Under the pieces are notes generated by a model that worked only from the letters and a program-made list of their open reading frames with translations, did not search any database and was not told where the DNA came from. From Promethearchaeota archaeon (GTDB taxonomy: Archaea > Asgardarchaeota > Lokiarchaeia > Sigyniarchaeales > SOKP01), in NCBI GenBank assembly GCA_019894975.1, contig JAGXNO010000041.1:1-32221 (forward strand): a stretch of 32,221 bases of DNA, read 5' to 3'. Below are positions 9,901 through 16,434 of the stretch, piece by piece (within the stretch, counting starts at the first letter, position 1; each line of letters begins with the position of its first letter). Both the position numbers and the translations under genes were made by a program.

Positions 9901-10701
9901 ATTGGATATGATGAGGTGCTAGTAAATAAAGACCCAAATCCACCAACAATCATTGTGAATTCTCCTCTTAATCAAACGTATTATGCTTCCGCGCCATTTA
10001 TTAATATTACAATTATAGAACCAAATTTACATAGAGTTTGGTATGTAGTCAATTCTATAATAATTGATATAACAGATAATTTCACACAAAATTTTGACTC
10101 TTTTATATGGAATAATTTATCTCAAGGATTATTTATAGTGAAACTTTATGCTAATGACACTTTAGGTAATCTGAATAATTTATTTGAGCTATCTCTATTG
10201 AAAGATACTATAGGACCCAATATCACAATACTTCTACCACATGAAAATCAGAAGGTTGATAGAAATAATCCTTTTTTTGAACTTATTCTTTTTGATATAA
10301 ATGATATAGATCTCTCTTGGTACACTATTGAAGGAAGTCCCCCCATTCCATTTACGGGTACTATAGGCAGAATTGATAAGGATCTATGGGAAAATATTTG
10401 GGATAACCTAACCAGAGGAGCTAGCATGACCATTAGATTCTATTCATCTGATAAACTTGGAAATATAAATTACAAGGATATTACTGTGATCAAATATCAA
10501 CCCGTTGGTGATATTATCTCTAATCCAATAGGATTTATTTCATCAACTGTAGGTGTTATGGCAATGATTCCCATTACCGTGAAATTAACTAGAAGCCGGT
10601 ATTACGAGAAATTAAACAAGAAGGAGAAAAGTAAGCTTAAAAAAGTTTTAGTTGCTGCTTTTCTCACATTATCTGTAACAGCTATATTTTTTGCTTTTTA
10701 G
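3991..10701 (+). CDS. Giant membrane-anchored repeat protein of the cell surface (Ig-like modules)
   Basis: A 2236-residue protein predicted to lie outside the cell. After a basic start, residues about 20-42 form a signal-anchor helix. Residues about 60-140 are one APNF/FYAND module. Residues about 165-765 are six 101-residue modules (core FNITWSNPSDTSGIVGAYYK, then DDDGTYVAG and HDIYVWLVD). After a linker (about 765-870) come roughly fourteen 80-90-residue modules with the pattern SP-NNTYW, WYxV, SIWDxLPQGEF, FYANDSxGN, TLYKD or the variant APNF, TWYTLD, INQTEWDNFGNG, VTVRKN. The C-terminus has a hydrophobic segment (about 2175-2192), a short basic stretch, and a final helix (about 2215-2236). 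N-x-S/T sequons are abundant, suggesting glycosylation. Likely a surface adhesin or S-layer-associated protein (inference). Confidence 0.85.
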   Translation: MIKKKRSSRLPFFKSKRLQKTFFIFLIIISSASSSFIYNNLLNIFQSNEIRGDHLIKTSSAPVISVNSPANYTLYGKIAPNFSITITGGPGNYSWYEFLETGENSTLFELSGLLNEDVNETFDQNLWDNLSNGTVTIRFYANDSSNAIGYIDAIIRLDIIAPGTPNSLAATPSLWTNLNSFNITWSNPSEPSGIVGAYYKLDEAPMADDDGTYVAGMDIESILNVSVSTEGKHDIYVWLVDTVGNVDYNTYASTELKLDSEDPIKPTSLVATPSSWTNLDSFNITWSNPSDTSGIVGAYYKLDATPITDDDGAYVAGSDIESLIDIQVSAEGMHDIYVWLVDDAGNINYSAYESAQLYLDSNNPNTPSMLEATPSSWTSLDSFNITWINPSDTSGIVGAYYKLDATPIADDDGTYIAGSDIESILGIQVSTEGMHDIYVWLIDDANNINYSAYESTQLYLDSFAPTAPSMLEATPSSWTNLDSFNITWSNPSDTSGIVGAYYKLDAAPIADDDGTYVAGSDIESLIDIQVSTEGIHDIYVWLVDDVNNINYSAYESTQLYLDSFAPTAPSMLEAIPSSWTNLDSFNITWINPSDTSGIVGAYYKLDATPIADDDGTYVAGSDIESILDIQVSTEGMHDIYVWLVDNVNNVNYSAYESTQLFLDTTDPSKVSSLVANPVSWTNIDSFNVTWSNPSDTSGVIGAYYKLDAAPIADDDGTYVAGTDIESLIDIQVSTEGMHDIYVWLVDDANNINYSAYESTQLYLDTIQPIIIDSQPGDDGLRDSGGTTYNIDFSDNTPSSNLDYAQYRITTEAAQGGVVLKDWTNIFTYLGTTDYTMDWSIDFSVCQEGINFVSVRVYDMVGNIALLNDAFYVKKDTIDPTVIVNSPLNNTYWNTPPPINITVFEPNAGSSTYTIPGTPLLPNWLDNNTEELLDGDTWDILPQGQFQIVITSFDSLGHETTVVLTLYKDTNAPILSINTPTNNTYWNLRPSFNLTAFDPNFDSIWYSVNNINITMSNNTLEQLNLSIWNSLPGEGDFQVQFYANDTFGHINDTFILTLYKDITTPDLIINSPYNDTYWKFPPTIRVTVTDSYLHTLWYQVGTTNVVLANNTDQPLDTSIWDLLPEEDGFEIQFYANDSSGNLNDIYILKLYKDVRNPSISIDSPKTNGLYGDIAPNFYISIIEDNLNQTWYTLDNGTTNYIFSGLSGLINQTEWDNFGNGNVTIGFYANDTLGNLGFKEVTVRKNIDAPIITIISPDENDLFGVEAPNFTIYKSGLVLNTTWYTLDGGLTNYTFYGLNGTINQTAWDLFDFENVILIFYINDSLGKIGFDEVTIRKDPDPPEITIDFISPDKNDEYCSEAPEFRVYVNEPNLQRIWYRVGITEILILSNTDITLNGSIWDVLPQGKFIIEIFAEDKLGYINDPLNLTFYKDTLAPLLIVNAPYDQTYYNSPPAINITVFDPNFNSLTYTVVGHLPGNNWLENNTAELINIDIWDDLPQGEFLVSITAYDEFGHLNDTYILTLYKDTLAPVLEIILPEGYSSYNSPPLFKITSDDPNLQSMWYKVDGSISIDFFNNTEQILDSSIWDSITEGDFTIEFYANDSFGYTCLAVNITLNKDITIPTITIISPNNNTYYSASPSMNILASDVNLDSIWYSVMGTKIILLSGPEPLDTNIWDNLPQGEFQVLIFANDSAGNLNNSYTLTLYKDTLAPLITVNSPYNNTYWNSRPILNITAIDPNLLSLSYKVLEYSLVLPNNIDVLLNSFVWSQVSEGTFIIEIIAEDSLGNINNSVKITLVKDTYAPEINISLPQPNELFGAIAPNFEISMIEPYLNSTWYTLIGESQSFVFNSSTGTINQTEWDKFGNGTVTIRFMANDLAGNLGYKDITVRKNIFAPIITISSPGHDDIFGINSPDFVIYKSGSEIQETWYTLDNGLTNYTFSGLSGFINQTAWDNFGYESVTIKFYLNDSIGKIGYDEVLVNKDPNPPTIIVNSPLNQTYYASAPFINITIIEPNLHRVWYVVNSIIIDITDNFTQNFDSFIWNNLSQGLFIVKLYANDTLGNLNNLFELSLLKDTIGPNITILLPHENQKVDRNNPFFELILFDINDIDLSWYTIEGSPPIPFTGTIGRIDKDLWENIWDNLTRGASMTIRFYSSDKLGNINYKDITVIKYQPVGDIISNPIGFISSTVGVMAMIPITVKLTRSRYYEKLNKKEKSKLKKVLVAAFLTLSVTAIFFAF
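4486..6283 (+). repeat. Six tandem coding repeats of exactly 303 bp
   Basis: The TAACATGG (last copy TAACTTGG) landmark recurs with its C at 4541, 4844, 5147, 5450, 5753 and 6056, an unvarying 303-bp step (101 codons). Middle copies are nearly identical over long stretches, including TCAGATATCGAATC and GATATTTATGTATGG, while the first and last are more diverged. This is the usual picture of recent tandem duplication or unequal crossing-over in a surface-protein gene. Confidence 0.9.
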
Positions 10702-10719
10702 TGTTACTATTAATTTTTT

Positions 10720-10737
10720 GAGATCTTGGTAGATCTC
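10720..10737. terminator. Hairpin between convergent genes
   Basis: GAGATCT and AGATCTC form a perfect 7-bp stem around a TGGT loop. T-rich sequence lies on both sides, so it may stop transcription from both the surface-protein gene and the converging coiled-coil gene. Confidence 0.5.
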
Positions 10738-10739
10738 TC

Positions 10740-11711
10740 TTATTTCTTTGAGTGCTTTAAAATAAGTTGATATTCATAGAAATCTAGTTTTTTTCCAGAC
10801 TTTTGTTTCTCTAATGCGATTTCTAATTTTTTTTGTTCAAGTCTTTTAACTTTCTTTTTCTTTTTAATAAGAGCTTTAACATCTGATGTTTTTAACACTT
10901 TTGGTCTCAAGAAACTTTTTGTTTTATTTGATAAATCGTCTAATAACACTTTTCTGTTGAGGTTCATCAATTTTAGGAAAAGTTGGTGGAATCCTTCTGC
11001 AGACGTTTTATTTTCTATTAATTCATTTTCTATTTCTTGCTTAGCTTTTTCAAATCCTTTTGCTTTCTTACATAAATCCAGTAATTTCTTATGAGTCATT
11101 AACCTTTTTCTAGATAAATCATATAAATTTTCATAAATTTCAGTTAGAGTGTTCTCAAGGTCTTTAATTTTTCTTTGAGTACTAAAATAATCACTACTCT
11201 GTAATTTTTTTAGTTGTGTTTGCTCTAATTGTGTTAGGTTATTCTTTTTTTTTTTTTTATCTGTTTCTAAATCCCTAAGCTGTTCAATAATTTCATTTTC
11301 CTCTTCAATATCTAAAATTTGCTCTTCAAGTTTTTGATTCAAATATACTATTTTATTCTCAATATCTTCAAGAGATTTCTTCGTGTAATCAACTAAGACT
11401 AAAGCATTTTCATTTATTTGTGGTTTTGGAAAATTTTCTATCTTTTTACTAAGATGACTCCAATGTCGTTCATATTCGATTTTTTTATGTTTCAAATTTG
11501 CTATTTTTATATTATAGTCATAACGCTTTTTAGAGTAAAACTTTCTCGCATCAATTAATGTGTTGTAGATTTCGGAATCAAAACTCTGAAAGCTGATAAT
11601 ATAATTTTTGAGTTTGCTATTTAGCTGTTCCTTCTCAAGCACAAATTCTTTAACTTTTTTTTGCGCTTCCTTTAGATGATGATCAAAATTAAAATCTTTT
11701 TCGTCACTCAT
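10740..11711 (-). CDS. Coiled-coil protein of unknown function
   Basis: A 323-residue, highly charged, Lys/Glu/Leu-rich protein that is almost entirely heptad-like helix from about residue 10 to 300, with no membrane segment and no cysteine cluster. I recognise no family. A run of lysine codons near residues 152-156 coincides with a long T tract on the plus strand (about 11245-11257), a place where slippage or sequencing error could shift the frame; the frame is nevertheless open on both sides. It ends against the giant surface-protein gene, tail to tail, and is divergent from the HhH-protein gene at 12071. A scaffold or SMC-like arm is possible but no ATPase head is present. Confidence 0.7.
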   Translation of the reverse strand: MSDEKDFNFDHHLKEAQKKVKEFVLEKEQLNSKLKNYIISFQSFDSEIYNTLIDARKFYSKKRYDYNIKIANLKHKKIEYERHWSHLSKKIENFPKPQINENALVLVDYTKKSLEDIENKIVYLNQKLEEQILDIEEENEIIEQLRDLETDKKKKKNNLTQLEQTQLKKLQSSDYFSTQRKIKDLENTLTEIYENLYDLSRKRLMTHKKLLDLCKKAKGFEKAKQEIENELIENKTSAEGFHQLFLKLMNLNRKVLLDDLSNKTKSFLRPKVLKTSDVKALIKKKKKVKRLEQKKLEIALEKQKSGKKLDFYEYQLILKHSKK

Positions 11712-12070
11712 TTAGAAATATACTTATAATTAATTTTTTAATCACATGAAATTACATTAAATTGTTGAAATACCATGAAATAATTATTCGCTATTGCTTA
11801 AATTTTTTATATTTTATAGGCTTAAGTTTTTTATAGCTTATAACTTGCTTAAAATTCTTATTGTTGCGCCTTGAAGGGTAGTAGCAACAGGATTTTATGT
11901 TTTTACCTGTTTTTTTTAGAATTTATATAAAACAAAAGCTTTCTTTATTTTATCACTAGAAAATCAAATTTTACTATGAAATTAGGATTTTCCATTTAAA
12001 CAAATGTGTCGGAAGATGATGACTCAAGTTTTAAATAAAACATTGAATTATAAATTATAGGTATATATAT
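11712..12070. other. Divergent promoter region with overlapping hairpins
   Basis: About 360 bases without a credible ORF, between the minus-strand coiled-coil gene and the plus-strand HhH gene. It holds an imperfect direct repeat (GCTTAAATTTTTTATATTTTATAG then GCTTAAGTTTTTTATAGCTTAT, about 11797-11842), two mutually exclusive short hairpins, and a T tract ending near 11917. AT-rich TATA-like sequence near 12048 probably serves the gene at 12071. Confidence 0.5.
11862..11917 (+). promoter_or_regulatory. Possible attenuator or small-RNA terminator
   Basis: TGTTGC (11862-11867) can pair with GCAACA (11884-11889). Alternatively AACAGG (11886-11891), which shares bases with it, can pair with CCTGTT (11906-11911), followed directly by a T tract. 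Stems are only 6 bp, so this is tentative. Confidence 0.25.
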
Positions 12071-14083
12071 ATGACTTCCATATTGAACGTATCTAATAGT
12101 ATTGGAAAAAGGAATACACTAAGATTGAGGGAAATAGGAATCGACTCTATAGAAAAATTAGCATCCTCAAGCGTAGAAGATTTACTTGTAATAGATGGTA
12201 TTGGAGTTTCAACTGCTAAAACTTATATTCAGTTTGCGAAGAAGCATCTTCAACGAATTGATGCAAGATCAAAAGTATACAGTATAATTAACAAAGGGAG
12301 TGCATCAGAAGAATCAAGATCGGGAGATAACCCAATTAGATTGCAACAATTTGAAAAGAAAAGAGTGTCTATCAGCTCAATAAAAAAAATTGCTTCTTCT
12401 AGTATTGAAGAGTTGTTGAAAACAAACGGTATAGATACTGCAAAAGCACAAAAGTATATCGAGATTGCAAAAAAGTATCTAGTAAGTATGAGGAAAGAAG
12501 AATTAGCAAATAAAGGAACACGATCATCTTTAAAACAACAAGATCAACCTTTGGGTTTTGTAAAATTTGACTCTAAAAGTTCTATACCGAAAATGGAACC
12601 AATTGCATCAAACAAACAAAAAGAAGACTCCACTATTGAAAGACCGCAGCAAACAATAAAGAAGCCAACACTTAACATTAAAGCCCTTAAGAAACCAACT
12701 CTTGACATAAAACTGACTGAAAAACCATTACAGAGAAAGGAAGTAAAACCAAAATTAGTAAAAGTAAATGTTGATACAAAAAAACAACCAGAAACGCAAA
12801 CTTTTTTCCCACTACCAACAATGCAAAAGATACGTTTCTTACACTTTAGTATTAAAAAATTAGAAAAAATCTTAGAGAGAAATGAAGACTTTTCCTTCTC
12901 AGAACTTAATAATGTTATAGAATACATAAAAAATCTTAACGTTAACTATAAAACCCAAAGCCAAATTAAGATCTTTAAAGAATTAGATATCACTCCCTCA
13001 TTTTATGATCCCATTGCGAGAAAAGAGATAAAAATATGGGATTTGATTTATGAATGTTCAAGAGCACTTTGGATTTCAGCAAAAGCATACTCTTATCTCT
13101 CTGCCAAATTCGAAGCAGAAAATGTAATGGAAAAAGCAATAGTGGCGATGGTTGAGTGTAGTAAAATGTTTAAAACTGCCGCATATTTTAGCGCTGCTTG
13201 CACTCGCCAAGAAGATAAAGGGATAGCATTATCTGTTAATAGTCTTGAAATGAATTCAGAGGAAGCTCGTATACTTGCTCAAAACTTAGCTACTATCAGT
13301 GAAGAAAAGAAGGGAAATTTCTCGATGGCCTCTCATTTATCTGCAGGATTAAGTGCACTTACTAAAAGATTGGCATTTCTAAGAAAATATAACATAAAAA
13401 AGGAATATCAATTTAAAGCTCAGCATAATTATGATATTGGAAGAGCTTGTAATTTAAAAGCCAAATATCTATTAAAAGCGTCTCCTGAAGGAGAAAATGA
13501 AGAAAAAATCGAAAAATTACAGAAAAAGGCAAATTTCTATTATATAAATGCTGAAGAAATATGGGAAACTATGCTAAATAAATTTGAGAACCTTACCGAT
13601 ATTGAAAAGGAAAGTTTACGAACCAATTTGTCTATAGTAAATAATAATATTATAGAAAATGATGTTGAGACAATTAATGATGCAGAAGCTCTAGAAATAC
13701 AAGATCCAGAACCCCTTATTATAATTCCAGAAAACTTAGCACCATTTATTCCACGAACTACCAATTTCCTTACAAAGTATAAGCAGGCTGATCTTAACTT
13801 TGACGCATATTTACGTTATAAAAATTTAATGTCTGAAGTTGCAATTGATTCAAATAAAATCGAAGAATTAAAAAATAGTAAAGCGGGTATTGGTCGAACG
13901 TTAAAACAATTAAAAATCTTGTATGATAATAATGATATTGATATTAACAGCTTTACTGAACTATTTGAAAAGTACTCAATTAAACTTGAAGGAATTGAGG
14001 CTGCAATTCAAAACTTGAAAAATCCTAAAATTAAAAGTAAAGGATCAGAAGAGCAGAAACATATTCTTAAAACAATTATGTAA
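12071..14083 (+). CDS. Double helix-hairpin-helix protein with long helical (possibly BRO1-like) domain
   Basis: A 670-residue protein. Residues about 15-60 (REIGIDSIEKLASSSVEDLL then DGIGVSTAKTYI) and 93-137 (SSIKKIASSSIEELL then NGIDTAKAQKYI) are two copies of the RadA-type HhH fold, normally a DNA- or protein-binding module; the second has lost the canonical GxG turn. A lysine/proline-rich linker runs to about 245. Residues about 255-530 are all-helical, with IWDLIYECSRALWISAKAYSYLSAKF, then AQNLATISEEKKGNFSMA, then a FKAQHNYDIGRACNLKAKYLLKA stretch. That order of helices recalls the BRO1 domain of ALIX, an ESCRT-III binder, but this is my reading by eye. The C-terminal 100 residues are again helical. 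No membrane segment. It is 13 bases from the next gene and probably co-transcribed with it. Confidence 0.7.
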   Translation: MTSILNVSNSIGKRNTLRLREIGIDSIEKLASSSVEDLLVIDGIGVSTAKTYIQFAKKHLQRIDARSKVYSIINKGSASEESRSGDNPIRLQQFEKKRVSISSIKKIASSSIEELLKTNGIDTAKAQKYIEIAKKYLVSMRKEELANKGTRSSLKQQDQPLGFVKFDSKSSIPKMEPIASNKQKEDSTIERPQQTIKKPTLNIKALKKPTLDIKLTEKPLQRKEVKPKLVKVNVDTKKQPETQTFFPLPTMQKIRFLHFSIKKLEKILERNEDFSFSELNNVIEYIKNLNVNYKTQSQIKIFKELDITPSFYDPIARKEIKIWDLIYECSRALWISAKAYSYLSAKFEAENVMEKAIVAMVECSKMFKTAAYFSAACTRQEDKGIALSVNSLEMNSEEARILAQNLATISEEKKGNFSMASHLSAGLSALTKRLAFLRKYNIKKEYQFKAQHNYDIGRACNLKAKYLLKASPEGENEEKIEKLQKKANFYYINAEEIWETMLNKFENLTDIEKESLRTNLSIVNNNIIENDVETINDAEALEIQDPEPLIIIPENLAPFIPRTTNFLTKYKQADLNFDAYLRYKNLMSEVAIDSNKIEELKNSKAGIGRTLKQLKILYDNNDIDINSFTELFEKYSIKLEGIEAAIQNLKNPKIKSKGSEEQKHILKTIM

Positions 14084-14096
14084 TTAAGAATGTCGG

Positions 14097-14636
14097 GTGC
14101 TTACTATTATCACTAACTTGAAAGATGTTGCTAAGAAAACAATTTTTAATTCTAAATTGATTGAGATAGTTAAAAAAGCGATTTTCTACCTCATTCTAGG
14201 AACCATCATTTTGATTTTCATTTTTAATCAATTAGTAGGTGTATTGCTAGCTGGTTCTTTTTTCATCATATACATCATTTATTACTTGTTTACTCTTTCT
14301 TCTAAGAGAAGAGTTCTAAAATTAATGCAAGAATATTTAATCATAAATGATATAGAAGTTGCGGAAAAGTTAAAACGTCCCATAGATGATATTAGAAAGA
14401 TATTATCCTCATTATCTAAAAATCAGAAAAAAAAAACATGGTTATTAGTCTTTTTGAATAAACGATATCTATTTCTAAACGAAATAGGGGTAGAAAAGTT
14501 CAAAGAATACTATAGTAAAGGCTATAATGAGAAAAAGATTTTAGAAAATTTACAGAAAGACATGAAAATAAGATCCAGGGCTGAGATTAATGCAATCATA
14601 ACTACTCTAATTAATAATGAAAGGCTTAGCAACTAA
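14097..14636 (+). CDS. Small two-helix membrane protein with cytosolic helical domain
   Basis: A 179-residue protein with two adjacent membrane helices (about residues 27-46 and 49-68) followed by about 110 charged residues. In this tail, LKLMQEYLIINDIEVAEKL and the spacing of helices up to FLNEIGVEKFKEYY resemble a winged-helix or similar small helical fold; this is not a firm assignment. The start used is a GTG at 14097; an ATG at 14090 is out of frame and a TTG at 14118 is possible. It follows the HhH protein gene by 13 bases, so it may provide a membrane anchor or partner for that protein (inference). No family recognised. Confidence 0.65.
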   Translation: MLTIITNLKDVAKKTIFNSKLIEIVKKAIFYLILGTIILIFIFNQLVGVLLAGSFFIIYIIYYLFTLSSKRRVLKLMQEYLIINDIEVAEKLKRPIDDIRKILSSLSKNQKKKTWLLVFLNKRYLFLNEIGVEKFKEYYSKGYNEKKILENLQKDMKIRSRAEINAIITTLINNERLSN

Positions 14637-14682
14637 CTAAAGACAATATATTGAAAATTAGAAAGTCAAGATAAGAATTTTC

Positions 14683-15468
14683 TCATTGATCTCTTTTCAT
14701 ATAAAAGTAATTGTATAGCTTCCTCATAGCAATTTTGTAATATAGGTTTAGAGCTTTCTTATTATTGATTTCTACTTGTAGCCAAATGTTTTTTACCGCT
14801 TCTTTAATTGCCCATTTATCAATGAGTTTAACTAACATTGAAGAGGCAACTCTTTGTCTTCTATAATTGGGATGAACAAAAACATCTCCTATATACATAT
14901 ATCCTTGAGGGACTAACACTGCTAAAAGTGTTCCGATGATTACATTCTTGCATTTCGTTAGCATATAACATTTTTTGGGAATTAAAATTCTTTGATTAAT
15001 TTCTTGAATGATCCTCTGCTCCTCTTCGTTCCTTTTTGAAAACTTAGCTAAAAAACCTGAGATCTCTTCATTCCGAGAACCAAAAATGTAATATTCAAAA
15101 TCTTCATTTATACTCTCATTTTGAAGGTCTTCAATTTTTATCCCTAAAGCACTAGTGTGATCATATGTGTGATATCCTCGTTCCAATAATTTAGCTTTAA
15201 GGTTTTTCGGTTCATGAAACTCGGGTATTGTAAAAACAGGCGGTAATTTATGCACATTATATGCCTTTTCAACTAAATCGATATCACTACCAAGATCTTT
15301 TTGTGCACCTGTGTATCCTACAGGAAACACAGAATTAGCTCGAGATGTAACGCCAACAGTAAAACGTAAAACCCATCCGTTTAAAAAATAATAATGTTTT
15401 GCTGGCCATGAATTCATTAAAAATTCTTGAAATTGCCGTACTTTCTTTTTTGATTTTATTCTGATCAT
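14683..15468 (-). CDS. GNAT-family N-acetyltransferase
   Basis: A 261-residue protein of the GNAT superfamily, which transfers an acetyl group from acetyl-CoA to an amine. The N-terminal segment LNGWVLRFTVGVTSRANSV (about residues 29-47) is typical of a GNAT subfamily with a degenerate first domain. The acetyl-CoA site is in the C-terminal half: YIGDVFVHPNYRRQRVASSML (about 192-212) and VEINNKKALNLYYKIAMRKL (about 232-251). In the pyrophosphate loop the usual R-G-V/I-A reads R-Q-R-V-A, so the conserved glycine is replaced by arginine; a single base change would do this. The substrate is unknown. It lies tail to tail with the small membrane-protein gene. Confidence 0.85.
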   Translation of the reverse strand: MIRIKSKKKVRQFQEFLMNSWPAKHYYFLNGWVLRFTVGVTSRANSVFPVGYTGAQKDLGSDIDLVEKAYNVHKLPPVFTIPEFHEPKNLKAKLLERGYHTYDHTSALGIKIEDLQNESINEDFEYYIFGSRNEEISGFLAKFSKRNEEEQRIIQEINQRILIPKKCYMLTKCKNVIIGTLLAVLVPQGYMYIGDVFVHPNYRRQRVASSMLVKLIDKWAIKEAVKNIWLQVEINNKKALNLYYKIAMRKLYNYFYMKRDQ

Positions 15469-15660
15469 AGTTTTGCTGATTTATTCTGAACCATTTAGTT
15501 ACCAATTAATCAATATATATGAATTTTTTAAATTGGATATTAATAAGGTCTAATAATTAAACAGATGAATTAGATAAAAAATATAAATATTTTTAAAGAG
15601 ATATGTTGAATCAATATTAAAGAAATTCAAATTTACTAATTAAAAAGATAGGCGAGAAAT

Positions 15661-16185
15661 TTGGGATCTAAAAAAAGCAGACCTACACTAGGAGTTATAA
15701 TATTTTTGATTCTGGGATTTTTGCATATCCTTCTTCCAGTGTGGGGTATAGTAGTTCCTGATATTATGGCATCGTTCTTTTGGTACTGGGGTTTTTATAT
15801 TGCAGGTGGTGGTGGCACTTTTGATACAGGGATTATATCAAATGAGGAGTGGCTATCCGCAGGTAGAACCGCAATGATATTAATGATAATTTGTTATGTA
15901 ATCCTAACAATAACCTTTATCATAGTCAAAATTAAGAAGACATTTAAAACTGAGAAGAACCTAAATATCTTTGGAATTATCTGGTTAATATTGGGAATCA
16001 TCTTGCTGATTGCGCCATCAATATACTTAGCAGCAGTAGGTGATTCACCATTTGATGAATATTCTTGGGGAGTAGGAATATTTTTCTCATACGGACTAGC
16101 ATGCGTTCCTCTTCTCCTCGGAATTTTTGTTCTTTATAGTCAGATGAAGGGAGAGAAGGTAAGACCTGAAGTTACGCAAATTTAA
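15661..16185 (+). CDS. Four-TM membrane protein, unknown
   Basis: A 174-residue hydrophobic protein with four predicted membrane helices (about residues 11-30, 70-90, 102-122 and 140-160). A Gly-rich extracytoplasmic loop (FYIAGGGGTFDTG, about 45-57) is followed by SNEEWLS, and another loop between helices 3 and 4 contains GDSPFDEYSWG. The start is a TTG at 15661 with a weak purine tract (AGGCGAG) just upstream; there is no earlier in-frame ATG. The layout is like small archaeal tetraspanning proteins, but I recognise no family and infer no function. A T9 tract (16220-16228) follows. Confidence 0.65.
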   Translation: MGSKKSRPTLGVIIFLILGFLHILLPVWGIVVPDIMASFFWYWGFYIAGGGGTFDTGIISNEEWLSAGRTAMILMIICYVILTITFIIVKIKKTFKTEKNLNIFGIIWLILGIILLIAPSIYLAAVGDSPFDEYSWGVGIFFSYGLACVPLLLGIFVLYSQMKGEKVRPEVTQI

Positions 16186-16219
16186 ATTTTAACAAGACAA
16201 AAAACAAAATTTAAATCTC

Positions 16220-16228
16220 TTTTTTTTT
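16220..16228 (+). terminator. Oligo-T terminator
   Basis: Nine consecutive T after the four-TM gene, typical of archaeal factor-independent termination. Confidence 0.4.
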
Positions 16229-16293
16229 ATTCTAATTTGTTGAAAATACACTATTTCGTTTAATTAAGATAAAAGGAGTGCCGGTGGAGGGGA

Positions 16294-16324
16294 TCTCACA
16301 GGTAAAGCGCTTATCTTTACCATT
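16294..16324 (-). other. Non-canonical T-loop intron of tRNA-Met
   Basis: Thirty-one nt between C54-T55-C56-A57-A58 and T59-C60. It contains the perfect hairpin GGTAAAG/CTTTACC around a 7-nt loop. It shares AGATAAG and CTTTAC-type sequence with the intron at the same position of the neighbouring tRNA-Thr. The boundary is uncertain by one base. Confidence 0.75.
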
Positions 16325-16345
16325 TTGAGCCCTCGACCTCCAGAG

Positions 16346-16378
16346 TACATCCGGTCTGACCCATTATTTCAGAAGGAT
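16346..16378 (-). other. Canonical 37/38 intron of tRNA-Met
   Basis: Thirty-three nt between A37 and the base before the TCTGG stem strand. ATCC near its 5' end and GGAT near its 3' end can pair, as in a bulge-helix-bulge site for the archaeal splicing endonuclease. The exact cut could shift by one base. Confidence 0.75.
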
Positions 16379-16434
16379 TATGAGTCTGGTGCTATAACCA
16401 AGCTAAGCCACACCGGCATAATTTAATCAAATTT

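Larger units (their letters stand above)
16279..16417 (-). tRNA. tRNA-Met (CAT), elongator type, with two introns
   Basis: The acceptor arms GCCGGTG (16417-16411) and CACCGGC (16286-16280) pair fully; the discriminator is A and CCA is not encoded. The D arm is GCTT/TAGC with a GG-containing loop. The anticodon stem CCAGA/TCTGG closes a loop with CAT anticodon only if 33 nt are removed after position 37. The T stem GAGGG/CCCTC closes a 7-nt loop only if another 31 nt are removed. After removal of both, the mature body is 74 nt plus discriminator, an exact cloverleaf length. G1-C72 and the lack of three G-C pairs in the anticodon stem argue against an initiator; similarity to archaeal elongator Met (GACTCATAATC) supports elongator, though tRNA-Ile2 with modified C34 cannot be formally excluded. 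Position 54 reads C rather than the usual T. Confidence 0.88.

Noticed and set aside
11245..11257. Frameshift at the T tract in the coiled-coil gene
   Set aside because: The same frame is open with coiled-coil composition on both sides, so no break is needed.
12544..12927. 127-codon minus-strand ORF
   Set aside because: Antisense shadow of the linker and early helical region of the HhH protein; Ser/Phe-rich composition typical of an antisense frame.
16279..16417. Initiator tRNA identity
   Set aside because: G1-C72 and an anticodon stem without three G-C pairs do not fit archaeal initiators.
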